From Megalonaias nervosa (Eukaryota > Mollusca > Bivalvia > Unionida > Unionidae), in the NCBI GenBank assembly GCA_016617855.1, contig JAECUM010009826.1, positions 1 through 64,000 on the forward strand: a stretch of 64,000 bases of DNA, written 5' to 3'. Below the pieces are notes generated by a model. It did not search any database. It saw only the letters and a list, made by a program, of their open reading frames with translations, and had not been told where the DNA came from. How positions within the stretch are numbered: the first letter of the stretch is position 1; each line of letters begins with the position of its first letter. Positions 8,594 to 17,214 of this stretch are shown here, in pieces. Made by a program: the position numbers and the translations under genes.

Positions 8594-9323
8594 ATGGCAA
8601 CCTCTACTGTCTCTGCTCCCTCTTCCTCCACTGTCAAAGTCATTGACGAACACGTAGTTCGGACTAGTTGGGAGGCCTTGTATCTTCGCCATCCCTTTAA
8701 CATGCTCATTGCCGGACCTAGCGGTTCCGGCAAAACCGAATTTGTCAAACGTTTGATCGAACATAAACATCATTTGATCGATCGTCCACCTCAACGCATC
8801 GTGTGGTGTTACAAATTGTGGCAATCGGCGTACAGCCTTCTGCGAGAAAGTCAAGGCGATTCCATCGTCTTTGTGGAAGGCATTCCTGGCGAAGACGACG
8901 GGATCGTGTCTGACTACTAGTCAAACTCATTTGGTTATCTTTGACGACATGTTAGGAGAAGACGAAGAAGAAATTAAACTCTCGTTTACGCGCAAAGGGC
9001 ATCATCGTAATGCCAGTGTCGTTTACATCACTCAAAATTTGTTTCAACAAAGTAAAGCCCATCGTACCATCAGTCTCAATGCTCATTACGTGGTGCTGTT
9101 TAAAAGCCCTAGAGATAAAACGCAAGTGCAAGTGTTAGTCAAACAGTTAGGAACGCCTTGGTTGACAAATGCGTACGACGATGAGATTCAAATCCCACAG
9201 GCTCATTTACTCGTGGATTTAAAACCCACTACCCCCGATTATTTGCAATTTAGTACCCATCTGTTTCACCACTGGTGCCAAGACGGAGGGCCTGTCGTTT
9301 ACAAGTCCCCTTCGTCGACTTAA
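8594..9323 (+). pseudogene. FtsK/HerA-type genome-packaging ATPase, frameshifted
   Basis: The N-terminal piece (8594-8920) has the Walker A motif GPSGSGKT near 8715-8740. The C-terminal piece, in another frame to 9323, has Walker B (VIFDD) near 8937 and a downstream TQN sensor-like motif near 9030. The frame change (+1 or -2) lies between about 8910 and 8925. In Polintons and adintoviruses this A32-like ATPase pumps DNA into the capsid. Combined length, about 240 residues, is normal for the family. The gene opens the late block and has its own TATA box. Confidence 0.85.
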
Positions 9324-9357
9324 CCACAACCACAATCACCAACAAAAAAAAATAATC

Positions 9358-9365
9358 TATAAAAG
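9358..9365 (+). promoter_or_regulatory. TATA box of the basic late protein
   Basis: TATAAAAG 45 bp before the ATG at 9403, the shortest spacing among the TATA boxes of this element. Confidence 0.65.
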
Positions 9366-9402
9366 CCTCGGTTACTTGTGCTCTCTCTCACACAGCGTCA
9401 AC

Positions 9403-10080
9403 ATGACGTCCCTTCAGTCTCATCTTCCCATCAAATTGATTCGTGCCTTGTACGGCATCAGTCGCGAAAAAAATCCACAAATACGTGCTCTTGTCTTAGA
9501 TGCTAGTCTCAAAGAAGTCTTACGATGGTTTACGGTGACAGCACGTCAATTACTGCAAGGCATCATTCAGATTCCACATCAAACCAAACGTTTTTTTGAG
9601 AGAAACAAAGTCGCCTTGACGCAGCTAGCCGATCCTCGCATCGACACTCAAACCAAAAAGCAAATCATTTTGAAACCTGGAGGTAGCGGTTCTCTAGGAG
9701 GTGTCATCATTCGTTCCCTCTTAAAATGGGATTCTAATGCTCCCAAAGTCGTCCCCAAGAAAAAAGCCACTCACAAACGTACCCAGAAGAAAAAGAAAAA
9801 GAGCAACGGTGTCAAGACCAGGTCACCGCCTCAGAAAAAGAAAAAGAAAAGTCCACAAAAAACAGCTTCTACTCGCAAGAGATCGTCTCCAAAAACGTCT
9901 CCTCCAGCGGTGACACCCTCTTCCTCTTTAGCGCCAGTGGCCGCTGCTTACAAAGAACCTGCCCCCAAATCAAAGTCCAAGAGAGAACGGGTGTGTTACA
10001 GAGTTTACTGGATTTGTCCAAGTAAGAACTGTCCCGATTTAGTCCGTTGCGAACTCCTCCACGACGTGTGTTGCCTGTAA
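9403..10080 (+). CDS. Basic late protein, core-protein-like, 225 aa
   Basis: ATG 9403 is chosen over upstream non-ATG codons because it follows a TATA box at normal spacing. Residues 1-110 are helical and include a segment ending KKQIILKPGGSGSLGG. That layout matches the KK-x-LVQRGG-hydrophobic block in the 10188-10721 gene, so the two appear to be diverged relatives. Residues 125-200 are very rich in Lys, Ser and Pro, as in DNA-condensing viral core proteins. The C-terminus has several Cys (CPSKNC, then C-x5-C). A structural role in the virion core is inferred. Confidence 0.6.
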   Translation: MTSLQSHLPIKLIRALYGISREKNPQIRALVLDASLKEVLRWFTVTARQLLQGIIQIPHQTKRFFERNKVALTQLADPRIDTQTKKQIILKPGGSGSLGGVIIRSLLKWDSNAPKVVPKKKATHKRTQKKKKKSNGVKTRSPPQKKKKKSPQKTASTRKRSSPKTSPPAVTPSSSLAPVAAAYKEPAPKSKSKRERVCYRVYWICPSKNCPDLVRCELLHDVCCL

Positions 10081-10125
10081 TCAAGTTGATACGACGTAAC
10101 GACAATCAGTGGTGACGCATTCCAG

Positions 10126-10135
10126 TATAAAAAAG
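10126..10135 (+). promoter_or_regulatory. TATA box of the second basic late gene
   Basis: TATAAAAAAG 62 bp before the ATG at 10188. Confidence 0.6.
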
Positions 10136-10187
10136 ACCTGAGGCAAACAATACTGATCAGTGCTTTTACGCTGCTGAACGCCCAAAG

Positions 10188-10721
10188 ATGTCCCCTCTAA
10201 GAAGTGCACACCGTTACCATCGTGTTCCTTATTCGGTCCAAAAAGGAAAAGAAAAACGAAAAAGACAGTCACGGCATCCTAAAATGCGCTTAGCCAAACA
10301 GATGTCACCCTAAAAAAGACATTCCTCTTCTACCCCCAAAGGAAGGAAAAGGAGAGGACTGCCACCTCGTTTAGCCAAACATTGGGACATGTTGTTCGTC
10401 CGGTCCAAAGCTGCTCCACCCATGCGAAAAAAACTCATTCAAACTATCTCCAAAGACGTCATCGATACCGTGTGCGAATGTTGTCTGAATGTCTTGAAAG
10501 GCACAATACCTTTGTCTAAACATCAGAAAGAATGCTTAGCCAAATATCGACACGTTCTTCGCCAAATGGTCCAAAAGAAAATACCCATTGGTCAAAAGAA
10601 AAAGATGTTGGTGCAACGAGGAGGAATTTTACCCTTTTTGCCCATGCTGTTGAAAGGAGTGATGGGAACAATAGGAGGACCCTTGCTGAAAGGAGCATTA
10701 GGAAACATCCTGGGAGGATGA
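10188..10721 (+). pseudogene. Basic late protein with Gly-rich hydrophobic tail, in-frame TAA
   Basis: One frame runs from ATG 10188 to TGA 10721, interrupted by TAA at 10311-10313. The first part is strongly basic (Arg/Lys/His). After the stop comes another basic patch, then a conserved helical block (CLNVLKG, KKKMLVQRGG) and a hydrophobic Gly-rich C-terminus (FLPMLLKG through GNILGG). This block recurs in many animal Polintons and adintoviruses, where it has been compared with small adenovirus core peptides; the comparison is from memory. The stop splits the 5' 41 codons from the conserved domain, which could still start at ATG 10389. Confidence 0.6.
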
Positions 10722-10793
10722 AGATAAAAAGGTCCAAGAAGATAAAAGGGACCTTTGGAGTCAAAAGATCTCAGACGTGATCCTTGAAATCCG

Positions 10794-11465
10794 ATGGAAG
10801 GACGAAAACTGGCTTTACTGCCTTACAAACGATGGATGGAATACCATCGTTGGCAAGAACAACGAACCCCTCATTTTATCTCCCAATCCTCATTTGACCG
10901 AAATGTCACAGTTACAACACGAATTGCAATCGTTGATGGATCGCAGCGATTTGTCAGAAACGGAATAATCGCAAACGTACGGTCAATTGTTGCAACGACT
11001 GCAACTCTTTCACCGAAAGCTTTAGACGAAACAGCTCTACCCACTCTGAAAGATTTCAAGACTCTGATAAAAGGTCCATCACCACCACCCCCAGCGGTCA
11101 AGACAGACGCAACCCCACGGATGCCTGAGGAAGAAGAGGCACGAGAAGTCTTTCAAACACCGTCAGCAGCTCCCATCCCCAGTATGATTGCAGCGTCCTT
11201 GTTGACCCCTTCCCCTGCACCCCAACGAGAAGAACTTAAAGCTTGGGTTAAAAAGATGATGTCCACTCCTCCTTCGACAGAAGTGAAAAAGAAAGAAGGG
11301 AAACCAGAAGTGAAAAAAGAAAAGAAGACCAAAGCCATCCCATTACCACCACCACCACTACCTTCAACTTCTACACCCGAGGCACATCGGACACGTAAAA
11401 CCGTTTCTAAACCACCCCCTCGTCCCATTCAGAGTAGCATCAGTGAAGAGTGGATCACTTATTAA
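10794..11465 (+). pseudogene. Conserved late protein with Pro-rich C-terminus, frameshifted
   Basis: ATG 10794 opens with a motif typical of a conserved Polinton late protein (basic start, then LLPYKRW). The expected middle helix (DRSDLSETE, then YGQLLQRL) is in the next frame, 10,860-11,020, and is itself cut by TAA at 10966-10968 and TAG near 11023. The long downstream part is again in the first frame: acidic, then Pro-rich and Lys-rich low-complexity sequence, ending at 11465. A GATAAAAG sequence about 53 bp upstream may be a variant TATA box. Function unknown; it sits where Polintons carry a coiled-coil virion-associated protein. Confidence 0.5.
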
Positions 11466-11468
11466 AAA

Positions 11469-12557
11469 ATGGAGAAGGTGTTAGCCAGCATTTATTACGA
11501 TCCAGTCCATCCCGCAGGCTACGGAGGAATTCAGAAATTGTATCGTGCTGCCAAAACTCGACTGAAAAGTATCCTAATACCTCAAGTGCAACGCTGGTTA
11601 CAAGAACAAGCCACGTACACCTTACACAAACCCATTCGACGAAAATTTTCCAGAAGTCGCACCCAAGTGGAGGGTATCGATCATCAATGGCAAGCTGATT
11701 TGGCCGATGTCTCTCATTTGGAAACCTACAATCGTGGTTACAAATACTTGTTTTGTGTCATCGACGTCTTTTCCAAATTTGCTTGGGTCGTGCCATTGAC
11801 TTCCAAATCGAGCAGTGAGTTAGTGCGAGCCCTCCAACTGGTGTTCAAACAAAGCGGTCGTCACCCTCTTCGATGGCAAACTGACAAAGGCACAGAATTT
11901 CTGAACCAAGCTTTCCAAAAAGAACTGAAGAAACGTGAGAATCCCGAAACCAATGCAGGCATCGTGGAAAGTTTTCAACGCACCTTGAAAGAACGCATGT
12001 GGAAATATTTTACGCATCAACACACTCTCAAGTACATCAACGTCTTGCCACACCTCTTCCAATCGTACAACCAATCTTATCATCGGAGCATAGGGCGTGC
12101 CCCCCAAGAAGTGACTCCTGACAATGAAGTGACCGTCTTCGGGCGTCTGTTTGGTACGTCCCCAACAGTGACTGTCCCCAAGAAAGGTGGAGTGTTGGCA
12201 TCAGGAGATTGGGTGCGCATTGGTAAAACCAAACGCACTTTCGACAAAGGTTACTTACCCAACTGGACCACCGAATTGTTTCGTGTCACTGAACGAGTGC
12301 GTGGCCGTTATCCTCCTGTCTATAAATTGGAAGACATGAACGGGGAAGTGTTAAAAGGAACGTTTTACTTGCACGAGTTACAACGTGTGACCAATAAAGA
12401 AGACGACGTGTACGAGATAGAAAGCATTCTCGATCGAAGAACTCGTAAAGTGGGAAAACGGCGTGTCAAAGAAGTCAAAGTACATTGGAAAGGATATCCG
12501 CCGAGTTTTGACTCTTGGATCGACGCTTCGCTATTCATCGACTATAAAAAGAAGTGA
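11469..12557 (+). CDS. Retroviral-type (rve) integrase with C-terminal chromodomain
   Basis: An intact 362-aa ORF. It has the N-terminal YYDP-x6-GYGG region, then the RNase H-fold catalytic core with Asp in WQADLAD (near residue 77), Asp in WQTDKGTEF and Glu in IVESFQRT, and an SH3-like region. A chromodomain at the C-terminus (YEIESIL, then VHWKGYPPSFDSWI) may steer insertion to particular chromatin. The spacing between the second Asp and the Glu is only 27 residues, against 33 in the other element's integrase in this window, suggesting a small in-frame deletion next to the active site. Confidence 0.9.
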   Translation: MEKVLASIYYDPVHPAGYGGIQKLYRAAKTRLKSILIPQVQRWLQEQATYTLHKPIRRKFSRSRTQVEGIDHQWQADLADVSHLETYNRGYKYLFCVIDVFSKFAWVVPLTSKSSSELVRALQLVFKQSGRHPLRWQTDKGTEFLNQAFQKELKKRENPETNAGIVESFQRTLKERMWKYFTHQHTLKYINVLPHLFQSYNQSYHRSIGRAPQEVTPDNEVTVFGRLFGTSPTVTVPKKGGVLASGDWVRIGKTKRTFDKGYLPNWTTELFRVTERVRGRYPPVYKLEDMNGEVLKGTFYLHELQRVTNKEDDVYEIESILDRRTRKVGKRRVKEVKVHWKGYPPSFDSWIDASLFIDYKKK

Positions 12558-12562
12558 TCATC

Positions 12563-12967
12563 ATGCCCTTCAACACAGCCTCAGCTACTGCAGTGACCAC
12601 TCCTTCCCCCAGTTCTTCTCTGCAAGATCTACAAAGGCAACCCTTGTGGATGTGGTGTGGAGAACGTGTGCCTAAAACGCAAATTGTCTTTTTCTGCCAA
12701 ATCTTTGTGGTGTATTGTGTCATCGGTGCTGACATTGCCAATTTGAGTTTTCAACAAGGAGACAAACAATTGTGGACCATTTTACTTAGCAGTTGCATTG
12801 GTTACCTGCTTCCCAATCCATGTCTGAAATACTCTTCTAACGGGAACAACAACGGGAGTCTTGTGCCCAACGTTAGTCCCCCTTCCAACAGTCACCCTAA
12901 CCATCCTCTTTTAGACACTCCTCTGACTTCCAGTGACTCCTCGGACACTAGAACTGTGGAATTATGA
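12563..12967 (+). CDS. Conserved two-helix membrane protein, 134 aa
   Basis: After about 30 polar N-terminal residues come two hydrophobic segments (near residues 38-60, TQIVFFCQIFVVYCVIG, and 66-85, LWTILLSSCIGYLLP) with NLS between them, then a Ser/Pro/Asn-rich tail. The motif VP-x-TQI followed by SSCIGYLLPNP is a recurring feature of a Polinton/adintovirus membrane protein as I remember it. It starts 6 bp after the integrase stop, and its own stop overlaps the next ATG (ATGA), so the genes are tightly coupled. Possibly a virion inner-membrane or entry protein; function not known. Confidence 0.6.
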   Translation: MPFNTASATAVTTPSPSSSLQDLQRQPLWMWCGERVPKTQIVFFCQIFVVYCVIGADIANLSFQQGDKQLWTILLSSCIGYLLPNPCLKYSSNGNNNGSLVPNVSPPSNSHPNHPLLDTPLTSSDSSDTRTVEL

Positions 12968-13875
12968 ACAACTAATTTTACTTAACGTTACCCAGTGACA
13001 GTTCCATGGAGGTGTTTCCAAATAAAACTTTGTGCTGTTTCTCGACCAGATTACCTCAAGCCATCCAATTGGATCACGAAGCCCATTGGGAAGTGGCTTC
13101 GGTGGAAAAGATTCACCCTACACAAATCAAAAACATACTCGAAAATCAAAACACTTTTACGGTGGAAGTTCATGACCCGCAAGTGCAACAAGCCATGGAT
13201 GAACGTGCCACTATAGCTGGCTTTATGAAAACACAAGACCCCAAAACTAATCGCTCCACTTATCTGTTGAAAATTTCTGCTCGCTGTTATTTTAGTGGTC
13301 AACATTTGGTGAATGCCATTGCCGACAGGTTCAATTTCATGTTTGGTAAAGGCTTGAAGAAAGCCAGAGGAAGTGTCACGATCGAGTACCACAAAATAGC
13401 TTGTCGCCTACTGATCAAATTTTCAGAGGACAAAGTATTGGCCATTACATTTTGTCCTGAATTGTATGACATTTTGGGTGGAGACCCCAAGATGATCAAG
13501 ATTAGAAACCAAATACCAGCCGTGACCGGTAACTTGGATTTTGCAAAATATTTTCGATTCCTTGTAGAAATGAACCAAGGACTGAATTTGATGTTTGTTT
13601 ACTCCTATGTGGTGGAGTACAACGTAGTGAGACACACCTCGGTACCGTTACTGCGTGTCATTCCTTTCAAAGTGAATTCTGCCACGGCTGCTGAGGAGGA
13701 AGGTGGAAACACCTATCACGTTCACCGCGAATTTGTACATCCTCACTATTTGCTCGTCAGTAAGTCTTATTTCGACACTGTCAACATTATTATAAAAGAA
13801 GATCTGGGACAAAATATTTCATTCACCAAAGGGAAAGTCACAGTGAAACTCCATTTTCGAAAACGATTACTCTAA
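12964..13875 (+). pseudogene. Penton-type minor capsid protein with stop at codon 4
   Basis: The natural start appears to be ATG 12964, overlapping the preceding stop, because the family's N-terminal FYLTLPS motif follows directly. However, codon 4 (12973-12975) is TAA. The remaining frame to 13875 is open, and an in-frame ATG at 13006 in a good context could give a protein lacking 14 residues. The protein has the length (about 300 aa) and beta-rich character of the single jelly-roll penton protein of Polintons, adjoining the pVI-position gene and major capsid. Structural assignment rests on family memory and gene order. Confidence 0.65.
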
Positions 13876-13888
13876 CTTTTTGTCAGTC

Positions 13889-14329
13889 ATGTATCCTGTG
13901 TACCAAGGAGTCGCTCAACAGCGAGGACATGGTTTAGGTGATATGCTCAAATCAGCCTTTCGTTCGGTGGTCCCCGTTTTGAAACCGATGGTGACACGGG
14001 GATTGCACGCCTTGAAAGATGCCGCGTTGACGCACGGCAAAGAATTTCTCCAAAATGTCATCATTGACAAACAAAACCCCAAAGAAGCTTTCTTGAGAAC
14101 AGGCAAAAATGTCTTGCTTCAAACGGGTAAAGACATTTTGGGCCGGCGAGAAACTCCTATAAATGCCCTGGGCGATGCCAAGTCAGACATTCCTGCTTCC
14201 CTGATGCCACAGCAAGGACAAGGCAGAAAAAGACGACGAAAACACTCCTTCAGAGGACTTCACGCCCCTAGAGGTAGAAAGTCTAAGAAAAGAAAAACTG
14301 TCCGAGAGTTAGACGTTTTTGATTATTAA
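13889..14329 (+). CDS. pVI-position virion protein, 146 aa
   Basis: ATG 13889 is chosen because the conserved start (YPVYQGVAQQRGHGLG) follows it. Residues 15-90 are amphipathic helices (LKSAFRSVVPVLKPMV...). The C-terminal 40 residues are strongly basic (RKRRRKHS, KSKKRK) with possible nuclear-localisation character. It lies between the penton-type gene and the major capsid gene, the same place as the 60573-60950 gene in Element 2. By position and amphipathic/basic layout it may correspond to adenovirus protein VI, a membrane-lytic internal capsid protein; that equivalence is inference. Confidence 0.55.
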   Translation: MYPVYQGVAQQRGHGLGDMLKSAFRSVVPVLKPMVTRGLHALKDAALTHGKEFLQNVIIDKQNPKEAFLRTGKNVLLQTGKDILGRRETPINALGDAKSDIPASLMPQQGQGRKRRRKHSFRGLHAPRGRKSKKRKTVRELDVFDY

Positions 14330-14341
14330 AAAAAACGGAAA

Positions 14342-15661
14342 ATGATGCACCGAGAGTCTTGTGCTTGTTCCAAGTCGGAACTGGATCTGTTTGCCATGCC
14401 ACCCACCATGATGACGATGCAAGAATCCTAATGGGTCGAATTTCATCCCGTCTCCTCTTTGACGGATTCAGCTCCCATCGAGTTTGAAATCAAAGGACAA
14501 CTCGAAGATTTCATCGATCTGAATAGATGTTACTTGTATCTGAAACTGAAAGTGATCAAAACAGACAACACCAATCCGGAAGCCGATGCCAGAGTAGCTC
14601 CCGTCAAGAATTTCATGCATTCCTTGTTCAGCGAAGTGGATTTGTACTTGAATAACAAACTGGTCAGCAGCAATATGGATGTTTACCCTTACCGAGCGTA
14701 CCTAGAAAATCTCTTGACGTACGGAAAAGAGGCCAAGAACATTCATCTGGATGCTTGCGTGGTATGGAAACCTGACACCGCAGGTGAAGACACGTTTAAC
14801 GACACAGCCCTGACAGCCGATGACAATCCTCACAATGTGGGTTTGAACAACCGTCGACGGAAAATCCTACAAGGTCGTAGTTTAGAACTGATGGATCACT
14901 TGCATTTGGACATGTGGTTGCAAGACAAGTATTTGCTGAACGAAGTGGATATTCACCTGAGACTCAATCTCAGCAGTGTCGCTCTCCATCTGATGACTCA
15001 TACCAACGAGTACAAAACCATCATCCAAGAAACCAGACTTTACGTGCGTCGCGTAAAAGTGTTACCTAAAGCGGGAAACGACATCAGTCACACACTGAGC
15101 AGATCGACTGCCAAGTATCCGATACGACGTGTAGAAGTGAAAACGTCCACCATTGCTGCTGAACTCCGATCCAAGATCGAAGATCATCTGTTCCAAGTAC
15201 AGTTACCCAAACGTTTAATCGTTGGCATCGTCAGTAATGCAGCCCTCAACGGAGCCCACGATCAAAATCCTTTCCAGTTTAAGCACTACAGAGTGTCCAA
15301 GATCGAAGTCAGTCGCGATGGCAAGACCTTGTGTACCAGACCCTTCGAATCTAACTTTGCCCAGAAGAATTACTTGAGATCGTACTTGTCCCGGTACGAA
15401 GCTACCAGACAACTAAGAACCAACACCAGTCACGGTATTTCGTACGAAGATTATGTAGGAGGTTACACTTTGTGGACCTTTGATTTCACTTCAGACCAAG
15501 GGAGCGACGAGGAGCATTGCCACCCTATAAAATCTGGTCAACTGAGTGTGGAACTTCGGTTTGCAGAAGCTCTCACCGAGACGGTCAACGTCATCTTGTA
15601 TGCCGAATTCGACAATACCATCGAAATCAACAGTTTGAGAGAAGTCATTCTAAACTATTAG
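14342..15661 (+). pseudogene. Major capsid protein (hexon-like double jelly roll), early TAA
   Basis: The family N-terminus (C-x-KSELDLF, near 14362-14390) follows ATG 14342/14345, but codon 30 of the frame (14429-14431) is TAA. The rest is open to 15661 and highly recognisable: APIEFEIKG, YLYLKLKV, NFMHSLFSEVDLYLN, YPYRAYLE and so on, the protein type labelled F54H12.2-like in invertebrate genomes and identified as the adintovirus hexon. No in-frame ATG occurs soon after the stop (the next is in NFMHSLF), so a full capsid protein cannot be made without read-through. Its preserved sequence suggests the stop is recent or a sequence error. Confidence 0.85.
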
Positions 15662-15666
15662 AAACA

Positions 15667-15855
15667 ATGGAAGACTCCTATCCTTCAATGAACGGTAGAG
15701 GATCTTTGGAAATTGAATGGGAGGATAGCGTGAAAACAGAACCCCAAGACCAAGACAAAGAGGACGATGTAGTAGTCAAGTCCAGATGGCCAGAACAAGA
15801 ACAACATTTTGTGTCCTGTTTTGCTAAACACCTGCGCATAAAATTACGGAACTGA
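15667..15855 (+). CDS. Small acidic late ORF, 62 aa
   Basis: It starts 5 bp after the major capsid stop. The middle is acidic (EIEWEDSV, DQDKEDDVVVK) and the C-terminus has an FVSCFAKHLRIK stretch. No family recognised. Tight spacing in the late block supports it being a real gene; short length keeps confidence moderate. Confidence 0.4.
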   Translation: MEDSYPSMNGRGSLEIEWEDSVKTEPQDQDKEDDVVVKSRWPEQEQHFVSCFAKHLRIKLRN

Positions 15856-15917
15856 CCAAGAGAGATTGTTATGGATGTCAAAACGATCATCCCAGTCAAA
15901 TTCAACACGATAAATGT

Positions 15918-16756
15918 ATGATGATGAGTCAAGAAGAAAAATTGGACGAGTATCTGGACGACGCTTGGAGTCTCATCTCAGAAGAAGCAGTGTTGCATGA
16001 GTGGTATAAAGGCTTGCGTGATCATTCCTGCCCACCATTGACAACTCTGGAGATCTATCGCATCGAATCTCTCTTATCCCAGAGTGCGGAGACGAAACAA
16101 AGAAACGGTTACTTGACAGAGATTTTCAAACAAAAAGTCAGACTTGAATTGATGACTTATCATTACCTGTGGAAAAAACAAAAACAACACCACAAAAAAA
16201 TGAATACCTGGGAACTTTATTACCTTTTGAACAACAGTTCGTATACTGCTTCTTGGAATCCTGTCGTGTGCGCTGATGATGAACTACCTCATCGCAAACC
16301 TCAAGACCATCAAGCTTATGTCATCAACACGGACGAAAGTCATCTCCCAGGAACTCACTGGGTTGTCGTTTACTTCCCTCAAGAGAATTGTGTGGAATAT
16401 TTTGATTCGTATGGATTACCACCTTTGGAAGACGATATCATTGACTTTAGGAGAAGAAATGCCCAGACGACACGATACAATAATGTGAAATTACAAGGCA
16501 CAGATTCCATGGTGTGTGGACAATATTGTGTATATTTTCTTCATCAACGCAGTCTTGGATATCCTTTAGAACATTTAGTGACTTATTTTGATCGTACTCT
16601 TCTAGAAACGATGAGAAAGTAGATCGATGGTTTTGTGACCATTATGGCTATCTTTTGTCTTTAGCTAGGAAACGTAGTGTACATCAATGGCCTCATGACT
16701 TCCATCAATGGAAATCTCACATGATTTCACAACGTTGTCAACCTTGTCAAAAATAA
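15918..16756 (+). pseudogene. Adenain-type cysteine protease with N-terminal extension
   Basis: The catalytic domain begins near the in-frame Met at 16201 (MNTWELYYLL). It has the active-site His in GTHWVVVY (residue ~146 from 15918), the acidic residue in EYFDSYG, and the Cys in VCGQYC (~residue 203). This protease matures capsid proteins in adenoviruses and Polintons. An in-frame helical extension of about 94 residues precedes the core, longer than the usual adenain. After the stop at 16622, the -1 frame continues to TAA 16754 with a Cys/His/Trp-rich tail (WFCDHYG, then CQPCQK). The natural C-terminus therefore probably lies beyond a frame change near 16612. Confidence 0.8.
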
Positions 16757-16809
16757 TTTGTTTGATGTTATTGTTAATTGTTAATTGTTAGTGGTTGATT
16801 GTTTGTTTG

Positions 16810-16815
16810 AATAAA
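16810..16815 (+). terminator. Polyadenylation signal after the late block
   Basis: AATAAA about 55 bp after the last protease frame, in a T/G-rich context with a TTGTTAATTGTTAATTG repeat just upstream. Likely the 3' end of the late transcripts. Confidence 0.4.
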
Positions 16816-16988
16816 AAATGTTGTGTTTTTGAAAGAAAAAAAAAATGTGTTTGTCGTTTGTTTTCAAAAAAGACTGTGAATTTATGCTCTTCGACTTTCT
16901 CTCTATCCCTCACCATGACATTCGCTATCATAACGTTCCAACTCAACAAAAAACAAGTATGTTTTCTATCGCGTCCGCGTTTAAACCA

Positions 16989-16994
16989 TATAAA
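16989..16994 (+). promoter_or_regulatory. TATA box of the rightmost small gene
   Basis: TATAAA 52 bp before an ATG at 17041, matching the TATA-to-ATG spacing seen across this element. Confidence 0.5.
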
Positions 16995-17040
16995 GCGGGT
17001 TGGCCTCCAGTCTGGCCATCCACTGTTGACTCGTCAACCT

Positions 17041-17214
17041 ATGAAGATGCCTTCCAGACTAGCCAAGCTGAACGAAGCTTACGTCAATTTACATCGTGTC
17101 AGGCTAAACCTGATACCGAAGCCTGAAGAGATAGAGAATGTCAGGATGTTAGCAATAGCCCAAGACCTGATAGAAGAGGTCTTCAGAAAGGAAATCAAAA
17201 AAGAACAAGAATAA
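17041..17214 (+). CDS. Rightmost small helical protein, 57 aa
   Basis: Unrecognised. An ATG at 17041 (another at 17047) opens a 57-codon ORF that is helical and charged (RLAKLNEAYVNLH, then ARNVRMLAIAQDLIEEVF-like stretch, Lys/Glu-rich end). The longer frame upstream from 16795 is probably not used, because a TATA box sits inside it at the standard distance from 17041. Placed at the right end of Element 1, it may be an early gene like the one at the left end. Confidence 0.4.
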   Translation: MKMPSRLAKLNEAYVNLHRVRLNLIPKPEEIENVRMLAIAQDLIEEVFRKEIKKEQE

